Positions 46,967-56,202 of a DNA stretch of 64,000 nt are shown here, piece by piece. The first letter of the stretch is position 1. Each line of letters opens with the position of its first letter. The notes beneath the pieces were generated by a model. The model saw only the letters and a program-made list of their open reading frames with translations, was not told where the DNA came from and searched no databases. Source of the stretch: Rhodospirillaceae bacterium (lineage in GTDB: Bacteria; Pseudomonadota; Alphaproteobacteria; CACIAM-22H2); contig JALHMR010000019.1 of assembly GCA_022843945.1 (NCBI GenBank), forward strand, positions 32,429-96,428, in the 5' to 3' direction. The position numbers and the translations under genes are program-made.

Positions 46967-48244
46967 CTATTCTCCGGGTTGATTGCGGGCGGCGGCGGGA
47001 GCGCTCTCGCGCACGCGGCCGTACGAGGCCAGGGCGGCCAGGGTGACGATGCCGAGGAACAGGAACAGGGCGGCGTAGGACGTGGCGGTCGGCACGCCAT
47101 GGTCGCCGAAGCCGACCACCACCTCGCCGGTGACGGCCTGGAGCAGGGCGGTGCCGCCGTTGAGCGCCACGTGCAGGATGGCGGTGCCGCGCCCGACCAG
47201 CGAGTGCGGGAACAGGGCGACGCCGTGCGCCATGACGGTGACGCTGTAGGCGCCGACGAAAGCCAGCAGGCAGAGCAGGCTGGCCGTCAGCCACAATGAG
47301 GTCGGGGCCAGCAGCCCGAGGAGGACGAAGACAGCGGCCGTCGCCGCCGCGCCGCTCATGATCACCGCGCGGCGCGAGTCGAGCCAGCGATGCAAGGGGC
47401 CGTAGGCCAGGGTGCCGATGATCATGGCCAGCGCCATGGCGAAGAGCACGCGCCCGCGCGACACCGCGTCGAGCCCGAAGACGTCGTGAAGATAGGGGCC
47501 GCCCCACAGGCCAAGGACGGTGATGATCGAGGCGTAGCCCACGGCGATCAGCGGCACCAGGTAGAAGAGACCGGGGACGCGCATCGCCTCGACAAGGCCG
47601 CGGGTCACTTCGAGCAGCGAGTCACGGTTGCGCTGGGCCAGGAAGGGGTGGTCCTTGGGCGCGTCGCGCACCACGGCGAAGAAGGTGATCGCCAGCAGGG
47701 CGGAGATCACGGCTAGCCCGACGAAGGTGGCACGCCAGCCCCAGGCGTCGGCCGCCGCGGCCAGCGGCAGGGTGGCCAGCAGGCTGCCGGCATTGGCGCT
47801 GGCGAAGAGCAGCGCCATGGCCGAGGGGAATTGCAGGGGACCGAACCAGCGGGCCAGCGTGGCGATGCCGCCGATCATCAACCCGGTGTAGCCGAAGCCG
47901 ACGAGGAAGCGGCCGACGATCAGCTCGTTGACCGAGTGGGCCTGGGCGAAGACCACGGCGCCGACCACCGCCACCGTCAGCATCGCCGTCAGGGTGAGGC
48001 GCGTGCCGTAGCGATCGAGGGCGATGCCCACCGGGATCTGCAGGATGGCGAAGACGAAGAAGAAGGCGCTCGAGGTGCGGCCGAGCATGTCGGCGCCCAT
48101 CGGGATCTCGGCGGCGATGTCGGGAGCGATGACGCCGATCGAGGAACGGAAGAACTGGCTGTAGATCGCAAGCAGCACGAGACAGCCGAGGATGGCCGTT
48201 GCCCGTCCGAAGGTCGCTGAGCCGCTTGCGGGATGCTGCGCCAT
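46967..48244 (-). CDS. MFS transporter
   Basis: 425 residues with twelve predicted membrane helices. TM1 includes LGCLVLLAIYSQFFRSSIGVIAPDIAAE, and the loop between TM2 and TM3 has GIALDRYGTRLT, the major facilitator signature. FGYTGLMIGGIATLARWFGP follows in TM5. It may import or export a small organic acid or sugar; the family is not specified further. I chose the ATG at 48244 rather than the 72-residue longer frame, which is proline- and basic-rich and not family-like. Confidence 0.85.
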   Translation of the reverse strand: MAQHPASGSATFGRATAILGCLVLLAIYSQFFRSSIGVIAPDIAAEIPMGADMLGRTSSAFFFVFAILQIPVGIALDRYGTRLTLTAMLTVAVVGAVVFAQAHSVNELIVGRFLVGFGYTGLMIGGIATLARWFGPLQFPSAMALLFASANAGSLLATLPLAAAADAWGWRATFVGLAVISALLAITFFAVVRDAPKDHPFLAQRNRDSLLEVTRGLVEAMRVPGLFYLVPLIAVGYASIITVLGLWGGPYLHDVFGLDAVSRGRVLFAMALAMIIGTLAYGPLHRWLDSRRAVIMSGAAATAAVFVLLGLLAPTSLWLTASLLCLLAFVGAYSVTVMAHGVALFPHSLVGRGTAILHVALNGGTALLQAVTGEVVVGFGDHGVPTATSYAALFLFLGIVTLAALASYGRVRESAPAAARNQPGE

Positions 48245-48512
48245 AATAAAACCCGGCCGGGCGGGGATCCTGTTCGTGCCCGTAACCTCTGATGGGATAA
48301 AGAAAAAGGGTAAAAACGGAGTAAAACGCCCAGAATTGTCATCGGGGCCGGGCGGAATCGGCCGGGCCGGCGGCCGCCCCGGGCCGCTTTCCACCCCCAT
48401 TAGGCGCCCAAATATAAGGACTTTTACGCTTTTATGACGGCGCGGGAGCGGGGGCCCCACTTATCCACAGTTATTTCGTTAACCAGGCCGGCCCGGGCCG
48501 GCGCGGGGCCGG
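48245..48512. promoter_or_regulatory. Gap between hslU and the MFS gene, with a consensus DnaA box
   Basis: A 268-bp gap between two minus-strand genes. It contains a perfect TTATCCACA (48461-48469), the only full consensus DnaA box noted in the window, and the 16-bp perfect palindrome GCCGGCCCGGGCCGGC (48487-48502) just after the hslU stop, which may terminate hslVU. The rest is AT-richer near the MFS start, with GATAAAGAAAAAGGGTAAAA around 48295-48313, and probably holds the MFS promoter. Confidence 0.45.
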
Positions 48513-49859
48513 TCAGAGGATGAATTTCGACAGGTCGGCGTTGCGGGCCAGGTCGCCGACCTTGTCCCGGACATAGGCCGCGTCGACCGTCAGGCTGGTG
48601 CCGGCCCGGTCCGAGGCGGTGAAGCTGATCTCCTCGAGCAGCCGCTCGAGGATCGTGTGCAGCCGCCTGGCGCCGATATTCTCGACCCCGCGATTGACCT
48701 CCGCCGCCAGGGTGGCGATCTCGGTGATCGCATCCTCGGTGAAGTCGAGGGTCACGTCCTCGGTCTTGAGCAGCGCCTTGTACTGCTTGATCAGGCTGTT
48801 CTCCGGCTCGGTCAGGATGCGCACGAAGTCGTCGCGGTCGAGCGCCTTGAGCTCGACGCGGATCGGCAGGCGCCCCTGCAGCTCCGGCAGCAGGTCCGAC
48901 GGCTTGGCGAGGTGGAAGGCGCCCGAGGCGATGAACAGGATGTGGTCGGTCTTCACCGCGCCATGCTTGGTGGCGACCGTCGTGCCTTCGATCAGCGGCA
49001 GCAGGTCGCGCTGCACGCCCTCGCGGCTGACATCGCCGCCGACATAGCCGCGCTCGGAGCGCGCGCAGATCTTGTCGATCTCGTCGAGGAAGACGATGCC
49101 GTTCTGCTCGACCACCAGCTTCGCCTCGGTGATCACCTTGTCGTTGTCGAGCAGCTTGTCGCTCTCCTCGGCGAGCAGCACGTCGTAGCTCTCGGCCACG
49201 GTCATCTTGCGCGGCTTGGCCCGGCCGCCGCCGAAGGCCTTGCCTAGCATCTCGTTGAGATTGATCATGCCCATCTGCGCGCCCGGCATGCCCGGGATGT
49301 CCATGGTTGGCAGCTGCATGTTGCCGGAATCCTGGATCTGGACCTCGATCTCGCGATCGTTGAGGCTGCCCTCGCGCAGCTGCTTGCGGAACTTTTGGCG
49401 CGTCTCGGCGGTAGCGTTCTGGCCGACCAGCGCGTCGAGCACGCGCTCCTCGGCCGCCAGCTCCGCCTTGGCCGTCACTTCCTTGCGCAGCCGGTCGCGG
49501 GTCATGACGATGGCGGCCTCCAGCAGGTCGCGCACGATCTGCTCGACGTCGCGGCCGACATAGCCGACCTCGGTGAACTTCGTCGCCTCGACCTTGAGGA
49601 GCGGCGCCCCGGCGAGCTTCGCCAGGCGCCGGGCGATCTCGGTCTTGCCGCAGCCGGTCGGGCCGATCATCAGGATGTTCTTGGGCAGCACCTCTTCGCG
49701 CAGCTCGTCGGGCAGCTGCAGCCGGCGCCAGCGGTTGCGCAGCGCCACGGCGACCGCGCGCTTGGCCGCGGCCTGGCCGACGATGAAGCGGTCGAGCTCG
49801 GACACGATCTCGCGCGGGCTGAAGGATTTGAGCTCGACGGCGGGCTTGCGCGGGCTCAT
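48513..49859 (-). CDS. hslU: ATP-dependent protease ATPase subunit HslU
   Basis: A 448-residue AAA+ unfoldase. [22 protein letters not shown] opens the N-domain, [21 protein letters not shown] is Walker A, and [33 protein letters not shown] holds Walker B and the sensor segments. The C-terminus ([17 protein letters not shown]) ends in the HslV-docking tail. It overlaps hslV by 4 bp. Confidence 0.97.
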   Translation of the reverse strand: MSPRKPAVELKSFSPREIVSELDRFIVGQAAAKRAVAVALRNRWRRLQLPDELREEVLPKNILMIGPTGCGKTEIARRLAKLAGAPLLKVEATKFTEVGYVGRDVEQIVRDLLEAAIVMTRDRLRKEVTAKAELAAEERVLDALVGQNATAETRQKFRKQLREGSLNDREIEVQIQDSGNMQLPTMDIPGMPGAQMGMINLNEMLGKAFGGGRAKPRKMTVAESYDVLLAEESDKLLDNDKVITEAKLVVEQNGIVFLDEIDKICARSERGYVGGDVSREGVQRDLLPLIEGTTVATKHGAVKTDHILFIASGAFHLAKPSDLLPELQGRLPIRVELKALDRDDFVRILTEPENSLIKQYKALLKTEDVTLDFTEDAITEIATLAAEVNRGVENIGARRLHTILERLLEEISFTASDRAGTSLTVDAAYVRDKVGDLARNADLSKFIL

Positions 49860-50407
49860 AGCGTCTCGATGGTGATCTTGTCGTTGGTATAGACGCAGAT
49901 CTCGGCGGCGATCTTCATCGCCCGCTCGGCGATCTCGCGCGCCGGCAGGTCGCCCACCGTGATCAGCGCGCGCGCCGCCGACAGGGCGTAGGACCCGCCC
50001 GAGCCGATGCCGATCAGCCCGTCCTCGGGCTCCAGCACGTCGCCATTGCCACTAAGGACCAAAGAGACATTCTTGTCGGCCACCGCCATCATCGCCTCGA
50101 GCCGGCGCAGGTAGCGGTCGGTCCGCCAGTCCTTGGCCAGCTCGACACAGGCCCGGAGCAGCTGGTCAGGATGCTTTTCCAGCTTCGCCTCCAGCCGCTC
50201 GAAGAGCGTAAAGGCATCGGCCGTGGCGCCGGCAAACCCGGCAATGACGTTACCCTGACCAAGACGCCGGACCTTGCGGGCGTTGGACTTGATGACCGTC
50301 TGGCCGAAGCTCACTTGGCCGTCGCCGGCAATCACCACCGCGCCGCCCTTGCGGACGGCCAGTATCGTGGTGCCGTGCCAGGACGGCGGGGAAGTGGGAT
50401 CGTTCAT
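49856..50407 (-). CDS. hslV: ATP-dependent protease peptidase subunit HslV
   Basis: A 183-residue proteasome-type peptidase that forms the HslUV complex. [26 protein letters not shown] places the nucleophile Thr after the His-Gly of a short propeptide. The later [10 protein letters not shown] and [16 protein letters not shown] are standard. I chose the ATG at 50407 from homology; the upstream bases are CCCTCCC, so no Shine-Dalgarno is visible and the transcript may be leaderless or nearly so. Confidence 0.94.
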   Translation of the reverse strand: MNDPTSPPSWHGTTILAVRKGGAVVIAGDGQVSFGQTVIKSNARKVRRLGQGNVIAGFAGATADAFTLFERLEAKLEKHPDQLLRACVELAKDWRTDRYLRRLEAMMAVADKNVSLVLSGNGDVLEPEDGLIGIGSGGSYALSAARALITVGDLPAREIAERAMKIAAEICVYTNDKITIETL

Positions 50408-50418
50408 GGGAGGGTAAG

Positions 50419-50447
50419 ATTTAGGCGGCATGGCCGCCGCGATCAAG
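50419..50447 (-). promoter_or_regulatory. Possible heat-shock promoter of hslVU
   Basis: On the minus strand CTTGAT (50442-50447) lies 16 bases from CCTAAAT (50419-50425), similar to alphaproteobacterial RpoH promoters. The start of transcription would fall only a few bases from the hslV ATG, consistent with no visible ribosome site. The match is approximate. Confidence 0.3.
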
Positions 50448-50504
50448 GTACGCTGATCCGTGACGCGCGAATCGCCGTCATCATTGAATTACCTGGGGGA
50501 AACC

Positions 50505-50951
50505 ATGCAGCTTTATGTTCCGGCCCTCGCCCCTCTTTATCAGAAGGTGGAGGGTTACGCCTATCCGCTCATCCGTATCATCACCGGCCTGATTCTGATC
50601 CCACACGGGGCCCAGAAACTGTTCGAAATGTTCGGCGGCAACCGGGCCGCGACCGCCGGGTTCTTCTCCAAGCTGGGCATTGAGCCGGCCCTGCCGCTCG
50701 TCTACCTCGTGGGCACCGTCGAGTTCTTCGGCGGCATCCTGATCATGATCGGCCTGTGGACGCGCCCGGCCGCGGCGCTGGTCTTCGTCGTCATGATGGT
50801 CGCGGTGTTCAAGGTGCACCTGGGCAACGGCTTCTTCTGGACCAAGGGGGGCTACGAATACCCGCTGCTTTGGGGCATCGTGGCCCTGGGCCTCGTCTTC
50901 GGCGGCAGCGGCCGGCAGTCGGTCGACGAGAAGCTCGGCAAGGAATTCTAG
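50505..50951 (+). CDS. DoxX family membrane protein
   Basis: 148 residues with four predicted helices and the DoxX-like pattern PLIRIITGLILIPHGAQKLFEMFGG, LGTVEFFGGILIMIGLWTRPAAALV and KGGYEYPLLWGIVALGLVFGGSG. Homologues link to redox stress or quinol oxidation, but most are uncharacterised. The ATG at 50505 has GGGGGAA upstream. Divergent from hslV. Confidence 0.82.
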   Translation: MQLYVPALAPLYQKVEGYAYPLIRIITGLILIPHGAQKLFEMFGGNRAATAGFFSKLGIEPALPLVYLVGTVEFFGGILIMIGLWTRPAAALVFVVMMVAVFKVHLGNGFFWTKGGYEYPLLWGIVALGLVFGGSGRQSVDEKLGKEF

Positions 50952-50958
50952 GACTGGC

Positions 50959-50990
50959 GGCCGGCGCCCCTCGCGAAGGGGGCGCCGGCC
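50959..50990 (+). terminator. Strong hairpin after the DoxX gene
   Basis: GGCCGGCGCCCC pairs perfectly with GGGGCGCCGGCC (50959-50970 and 50979-50990) around an 8-base loop, eight bp after the stop codon. There is no T-run, but the stem strength makes transcript termination likely. Confidence 0.6.
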
Positions 50991-51053
50991 CCCACCAAAT
51001 TGTGATCCGGACCGCCGTGGCACGCGGCGCCGTGTCGCGCTAAAAACAGCGCC

Positions 51054-51923
51054 GTGCCGTTCCGTCCCTACCCGCTGATCGACCGCGCCGGCCGCTTCGC
51101 CCCGCTCAAGGCGGCGGTCTTCGTCCTGCTTTTCGTGCCCGGCCTGTGGACGGCGTACGATTTCGCCATGGGCAATCTTGGTCCGCGCCCGCACGACGAG
51201 GCGACCCACGAGGTCGGCATCTGGACCCTGCGCTTCATCTTCCTGTCGCTGGCGGTCACGCCGCTGCGCGAGTTGCTGCAATGGTCGAAGCTGCTGGCCG
51301 TGCGCCGCATGGTCGGCGTCGCCGCCTTCGTCTATGCCTTCGCGCATCTGATGCTCTACTTTGTCCACCAGGCCTTCGACGTGGTGAAGGTGGCGAGCGA
51401 GATCGTGCTGCGCATCTACCTGACGATCGGGTTCGTCGCCCTGCTCGGCCTGGCGGCGCTGGCCGCGACCTCAACCGACGCCATGATCCGCCGGCTCGGC
51501 GCCAAACGCTGGCGCCGGCTGCACCAGGCGGTCTACGTCATCGGCCTGCTGGCGGTCATCCATTTCTTCATGCAATCGAAGCTCAACGTCTACGAGCCGA
51601 CGATCATGGCCGGCCTGTTCGTCTGGCTGATGCTCTATCGCGCCGTCGTGGCGGCCAGCGCCGCCGCCCGCAAGGCGCCGCTGCTCGTCGCCAGCGGGCT
51701 GGCGATCGTCTCGGCAGCGCTGACCGTGCTCGGAGAAGCCATCTACTTCAAGCTGATGATGAACGTACCGATGGCCCGCGTGCTGGCGGCCAACCTGGTC
51801 TTCGACATAGATCTGGACCCGCGACCGGGCTGGATCGTGCTCGCCATCAGCCTGGCGGTGGTGATTGTCGCGGCCTTGCGCCAGCTCGTGCTGCGCCGCC
51901 GCCCGCAGCTGCAGACGGCTTAG
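51054..51923 (+). CDS. msrQ: MsrQ-like heme-binding membrane protein (YedZ/ferric reductase-like)
   Basis: 289 residues, six predicted helices. FIFLSLAVTPLRELL, LGVAAFVYAFAHLMLYFVHQAF (His pair) and RLHQAVYVIGLLAVIHFFMQSK (second His pair) match the MsrQ/YedZ heme b subunit that passes electrons from quinol to the MsrP methionine sulfoxide reductase. No msrP lies nearby. The start is GTG. It overlaps the convergent TRAP gene's stop by 4 bp. Confidence 0.82.
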   Translation: MPFRPYPLIDRAGRFAPLKAAVFVLLFVPGLWTAYDFAMGNLGPRPHDEATHEVGIWTLRFIFLSLAVTPLRELLQWSKLLAVRRMVGVAAFVYAFAHLMLYFVHQAFDVVKVASEIVLRIYLTIGFVALLGLAALAATSTDAMIRRLGAKRWRRLHQAVYVIGLLAVIHFFMQSKLNVYEPTIMAGLFVWLMLYRAVVAASAAARKAPLLVASGLAIVSAALTVLGEAIYFKLMMNVPMARVLAANLVFDIDLDPRPGWIVLAISLAVVIVAALRQLVLRRRPQLQTA

Positions 51924-53968
51924 GCCTGCGCCGGCAGCGCCTCGGCGGGTCGGCCCAAGAGCTTCCACAGCCCGATGACGATCACGCCGCCGATCAGGGT
52001 CGCCGGCCACTGGATCTCGACGGCCGGATGGATCATGGCCAGCGAGGCCGCGCCCAGGATCAACCGGGCCACCCACGGGATGGGCGCCTTGCCCCACCAG
52101 CCGTGCAGGGCCAGCGAGGCATAGGCCACCATCAGCGCGCCGACGATACAGTCGCTGAGGATGTCGGCCAGCGTGCCTTCCATCAGGACGCCGGCGTTGA
52201 ACAGGAAGAAGAACGGCACCATGAAGCCACCGATCGTCAGCTTGCAGGCATAGGGGCCGAGCGACATGGGGTTGGCGCCGGCGATGGCGGCGGCAGCGAA
52301 ATTGGCCACGGCGACCGGTGGCGTGATGGCCGACAGCGAGGCGTAGAAGACCAGGAACATGTGCACGCCCATCACCGGCAGGCCGAGCTTGCCGATGAGG
52401 GTCGGCGCCAGCAGCGCCACGCCGAGCGTGTAGACGGCGACCGTGGGCATGCCCATGCCGAGGATGATCAGGAGCACGGCGGAAACGAGCAGCGTCGGGA
52501 TGAGATGACCGAAGGACAGGGTCGAGAGCACGAAGGAGAATTTGCCGGCGAGGCCGGTGACCTCGAAACACGCGATGATCAGGCCGGCCGCCGCGACGGC
52601 GCCGATGAGCGGCACCAGCTGGGCAATCGTCTCGACGCAGGCGGCAACGAACTTGCGCGGGGTGATGGCATATTGCGGCGTGAGCCAGCTCAGCGCGATC
52701 ACGGCCAGTGTCGAGCCGGCCGCCACGTAGGCCGGCGTATAGCCCATGACCAGCAGCGCGATCATGGCGATGAGCGGCATGAAGAAGGGCCAGCCCTGCG
52801 CCAGCGCACGGCGCAGCGGCACCACGTCCTCTTCGGGGATGCGCCCTTCGTCATAGCGCACCGCGTCGATGTGGACGAGCAGGTAGAGCGACACGTAGTA
52901 GAGGATCGATGGTGGCGTCGCGGCCCAGGCGATCTCGGCATAGGGGATGCTGGTGAGATCCGACATGATGAAGGCGACGGCACCCATCACCGGGGGCAGG
53001 ATGGCGCCGCCGGTGGATGCCGTCGCCTCGATGGCGCCGGCGCGCACGGCGCTGACGCCGGTCTTCTTCATGATCGGAATGGTCAGTGGGCCGGTGGTGG
53101 CGACGTCCGCCGTGGGGCTGCCGGAGACCGAGCCGTAGAGCGCGCTGGCCGAGATGCAGGCCTTGGCGGCCCCGCCGCGCATCCGCCCGGTGATGGCGCT
53201 CGCCACCTCGTAGAACAGCTTGCCGCCGCCGGCCTGGTGATAGAACGAGCCGAAGAGCACGAAGAGGAAGACGTAGCTCGCGGCGACTTCCAGCGGCGAG
53301 CCGAAGATACCGTCGGACTGGATGGTCGCCATCTCGAGGAAATAGCGCCAGGTGAAGTTCTCGTGCTTGAGGGCACCCGGTAGCAGATGGCCGAAGAACG
53401 AGAAGGCCAGCATCAACAGGACGATGGTGGTGAGCGCCCAGCCGGTCGAGCGGCGGGTGAGCTCGACCACGACGGCGATGAGCGTCAGCCCGACGACGTA
53501 GTCCATCGTGGTCGGGCGCGAGAAGCCGCGGCTCCAGTTCAGGAAGCGGTCGCTGTCGAGGATGTAGTAGAGCGCGATGGCGAAGGAGATCAGGGCGAGC
53601 GCGACGTCGGTCCACGCCAGGCGCTGGCGCGAGCGGCGCGCCGTCGTCGTTAGGAAGGCGATCGGGAAGGTGATGGCGATGAAGATCGAGATATCGAGGT
53701 GGAACTGCGCCGTGAAGGACCGCGCCCAGATGGCGAAGCTCTCGACCAAGCCCGACCCGGTGTGGTTGGCAAGCCGTAGTGCCGCGTCACCCACCAGCGT
53801 GGCCGCCGCACCCACCCACAGGACGTAGAGCGCCGCGGCGACCGACCCGACGGCGATGAGGATCGCCCACGGGCCGTCCGGCTGGTGGCGAGCTCCCTCG
53901 CGCACCAGCTCTCCGGCCCAGCGCCGCAACGGGGAACGTTGCGGCGCTGGCGCCGTATCGACAGTCAT
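51920..53968 (-). CDS. TRAP transporter, fused 4TM/12TM permease (DctQM type)
   Basis: 682 residues with about 16-18 membrane helices. The N-terminal part (residues 40-180) is the small DctQ-like segment and the rest is the large DctM-like part, with GSPTADVATTGPLTIPIMKKTGVSA, STGGAILPPVMGAVAFIM and the late GMGMPTVAVYTLGVALLAP. Fusions like this go with TAXI-type binding proteins, and one lies just upstream. It moves a carboxylate or similar solute with Na+ or H+. Confidence 0.92.
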   Translation of the reverse strand: MTVDTAPAPQRSPLRRWAGELVREGARHQPDGPWAILIAVGSVAAALYVLWVGAAATLVGDAALRLANHTGSGLVESFAIWARSFTAQFHLDISIFIAITFPIAFLTTTARRSRQRLAWTDVALALISFAIALYYILDSDRFLNWSRGFSRPTTMDYVVGLTLIAVVVELTRRSTGWALTTIVLLMLAFSFFGHLLPGALKHENFTWRYFLEMATIQSDGIFGSPLEVAASYVFLFVLFGSFYHQAGGGKLFYEVASAITGRMRGGAAKACISASALYGSVSGSPTADVATTGPLTIPIMKKTGVSAVRAGAIEATASTGGAILPPVMGAVAFIMSDLTSIPYAEIAWAATPPSILYYVSLYLLVHIDAVRYDEGRIPEEDVVPLRRALAQGWPFFMPLIAMIALLVMGYTPAYVAAGSTLAVIALSWLTPQYAITPRKFVAACVETIAQLVPLIGAVAAAGLIIACFEVTGLAGKFSFVLSTLSFGHLIPTLLVSAVLLIILGMGMPTVAVYTLGVALLAPTLIGKLGLPVMGVHMFLVFYASLSAITPPVAVANFAAAAIAGANPMSLGPYACKLTIGGFMVPFFFLFNAGVLMEGTLADILSDCIVGALMVAYASLALHGWWGKAPIPWVARLILGAASLAMIHPAVEIQWPATLIGGVIVIGLWKLLGRPAEALPAQA

Positions 53969-53993
53969 GCGGTCGGATCCCTAGCTGGGTGTT

Positions 53994-55007
53994 TTACTTC
54001 ACCCAGCCCTTTTCCTTGTAATAGCGCAGGGCGCCGGGGTGCCACGGCAGATCGGTCGGCTTGGTCACCATGATCTCGGTGGTGAAAGCGCCCATGGAGC
54101 CGCCGATCTTCTTCACCGCGTCGACGTTCTCGGCCATCGCCTTGGTGTACTTGTAGACCACCTCTTCCGAGACGTGGTTGCCGGCAAGCAGCCCCACCCA
54201 CTGGCGCACGGTCGGGTAGTCCTTGTCCAGGAACGGATAGGTGCCGGCCTTGACCATGTCCATGCGGAAATCGAACACCTTGGCCGCCTGCTCGATCTTC
54301 GCGGGGTCGCCGTCGATCCACAGCATGGCGCGATTGCCGGCGATGTCCTTGATCAGGGAGTCGCCGAGATTGCGCACGTTCATGAACATGTCGGCCTTGC
54401 CGTCCTTGATCGCGTCGAGGCCAGTCGAGCTGTTGCCCAGGACGAAGCTGCCGCCCCATTTCGGGATATCGTCGATGCTGAAGCCGTGCGCCTTCATCAT
54501 CTCGTACGGTCCACCGATCGTGGTCTGGGGATTGTCGGGCCGGTTGATGGCCAAGCGGATTTTCGGCTTCTTGGCCGCGATGTCGGCCCAGGTCTTGACG
54601 CCGTTGGCGTCCGCCCATTCCTTGGTCATCATCACGTGGATGTACTGATTGTTGTAGAGCTGCATGACGTAGCTGAACTTGCCCTTGAGCGACGCCGGGA
54701 ACGGCGTCTTGCCGTCGAGGGCGAGCTTCACCTCGGTGCCGGTCGCGGTCGCGGTGAAGTCAGCCTCCTTCTCGGCGATGGCGAGCACGCCACCGCCGGG
54801 CGAGTTGGGCTTCAGCGACACGGATGAGCCGGGATAGGCCTCGCGCACGATCGCATTCATGCCTTCGACCATGACGCGCGGGTAGCCGGTCGGCGTGGCG
54901 CCGGTCACCGTGGCGGTGATCGGATTCTTGTCGGTGAACTGGGCGAAGGCCGGGCCGGCGAGAAGCGCGGCGGCGGCGAATACGACCGGGGCGACGTAGT
55001 TGCGCAT
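53994..55007 (-). CDS. TAXI-family TRAP transporter solute-binding protein
   Basis: 337 residues. The signal peptide ends in AGPAFAQF, followed by TATVTGATPTGYPRVMVEGMNAIVREAYPGS. AIAEKEADFTATATGTEVKLALDG and the WHPGALRYYKEKGW ending fit TAXI receptors. The ATG at 55007 has GGAGGGAGG upstream; the longer frame from 55424 is not family-like. It forms an operon with the fused permease, 25 bp downstream. Confidence 0.92.
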   Translation of the reverse strand: MRNYVAPVVFAAAALLAGPAFAQFTDKNPITATVTGATPTGYPRVMVEGMNAIVREAYPGSSVSLKPNSPGGGVLAIAEKEADFTATATGTEVKLALDGKTPFPASLKGKFSYVMQLYNNQYIHVMMTKEWADANGVKTWADIAAKKPKIRLAINRPDNPQTTIGGPYEMMKAHGFSIDDIPKWGGSFVLGNSSTGLDAIKDGKADMFMNVRNLGDSLIKDIAGNRAMLWIDGDPAKIEQAAKVFDFRMDMVKAGTYPFLDKDYPTVRQWVGLLAGNHVSEEVVYKYTKAMAENVDAVKKIGGSMGAFTTEIMVTKPTDLPWHPGALRYYKEKGWVK

Positions 55008-55239
55008 GCGATTTCCTCCCTCCAGGACGTTATTCGTCCGTGTGCTGACGATATTGAGCGCGAGCCAGCGGGCACTCAAGCGCAAAAGCACTTTACGGCA
55101 TTCGTCCGTAAGCGGGGAGGCGGGCGAGCGGCCGCGAGATTTGCCGACCGGCCTGACAGTTAGACCGGCCGGAAATCGTCTATGTGTAAAACCGCTCGGT
55201 TGGTTTAGGATCGATCTGTAACAGAGATAGGCGCCTGCC

Positions 55240-56127
55240 ATGGATGCGGCGGATCTGCGGATTTTCGAGGCGGTGGCCCGGCTGGGCGGCATGAACCGGG
55301 CAGCCGCCGAGCTGCACACTGTGCAGTCGAATGTCACGGCCCGGATCCGCGCCCTGGAAGAGGAGCTCGGCAATCCGCTCTTCGAGCGCCACAGCCGGGG
55401 CGTCTCCCTGACGGCGGCGGGCAAGCGCTTGCTGCCCTATGCCGGCCGGGTGCAGCAGGTCATCGCCGAGGCGCGCCAGGCCGTGGCCGACGACGGCACC
55501 GCCAAGGGGCCCCTGGTCATCGGCTCGCTCGAGACGACCGCCGCCCTGCGCCTGTCGCCGGTGCTCGCGGTCTACGCCCAGCGTCATCCGGCGGTCGATG
55601 TCACCCTGCGGACCGGGACCAGCGCCGAACTGATCGACGCGGTGCTCGGCCGGCGGCTCGAAGGCGCGTTCGTCTGCGGCCCGGTCGACCATGCGGAGCT
55701 GGAAGAAGAGATCGTGTTCCGCGAGGAGCTGGTCGTGCTGACCGCGCCGTCGGTGCGCACGCTCGACAAGGCGCTGTCGGCGAGCGAGCTCAAGATCATC
55801 GTCCTGCGGCTCGGCTGCTCCTACCGCCAGCGGCTCGAGGACATCCTGGCGCGCCGCGGCATCGTCGGCTTGCGGCGGCTGGAGTTCGGCACGCTCGAGG
55901 CGATCTTCGGCTGTGTCGCGGCGGGGCTCGGTATCACCCTTCTGCCCAAGGCCCTGATCGGGCCGGTGTGGCGCGACGGCCGCGTCGCCATCCACGAGGT
56001 GGCGCCGCGCGAAGCCGTGGTCGAGACCCTGTTCGTGCGCCGCCGCGACGCGCGGGTGTCGAGTGCCCTGGCGGCGTTCCTCGATCAGGCCCGCCCGGAT
56101 ACCCGCCGCGTTGCCGCCGCCGAGTAG
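55240..56127 (+). CDS. LysR-family transcriptional regulator
   Basis: 295 residues. The HTH at residues 3-60 has DLRIFEAVARLGGMNRAAAELHTVQSNVTARIRALEEELG, and the effector domain follows from LVIGSLETTAALRLSP. It is divergent from the TAXI-TRAP operon, which it probably controls. A dyad, ATCTGT-A-ACAGAGAT, lies at 55214-55228, 11 bp before the ATG, a possible autoregulatory site. Confidence 0.92.
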   Translation: MDAADLRIFEAVARLGGMNRAAAELHTVQSNVTARIRALEEELGNPLFERHSRGVSLTAAGKRLLPYAGRVQQVIAEARQAVADDGTAKGPLVIGSLETTAALRLSPVLAVYAQRHPAVDVTLRTGTSAELIDAVLGRRLEGAFVCGPVDHAELEEEIVFREELVVLTAPSVRTLDKALSASELKIIVLRLGCSYRQRLEDILARRGIVGLRRLEFGTLEAIFGCVAAGLGITLLPKALIGPVWRDGRVAIHEVAPREAVVETLFVRRRDARVSSALAAFLDQARPDTRRVAAAE

Positions 56128-56202
56128 CCTATCTGCCGGAACGATAGCTCCCATCAGATAAAAGCGTTATCCGGCCGCGGCGCATCCTCCTAGGCTCGGG
56201 GC

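Noticed and set aside
48487..48502. GC palindrome as a second origin feature with the DnaA box
   Set aside because: One box and one palindrome, without AT-rich DNA or origin-linked genes, do not make an origin; termination of hslVU is simpler.
51146..53383. 745-residue plus-strand frame
   Set aside because: Overlaps msrQ out of frame and is antisense to the TRAP permease; low-complexity composition.
55008..55424. N-terminal extension of the TAXI protein
   Set aside because: A signal peptide and strong ribosome site start at 55007; the extension overlaps the divergent LysR gene.
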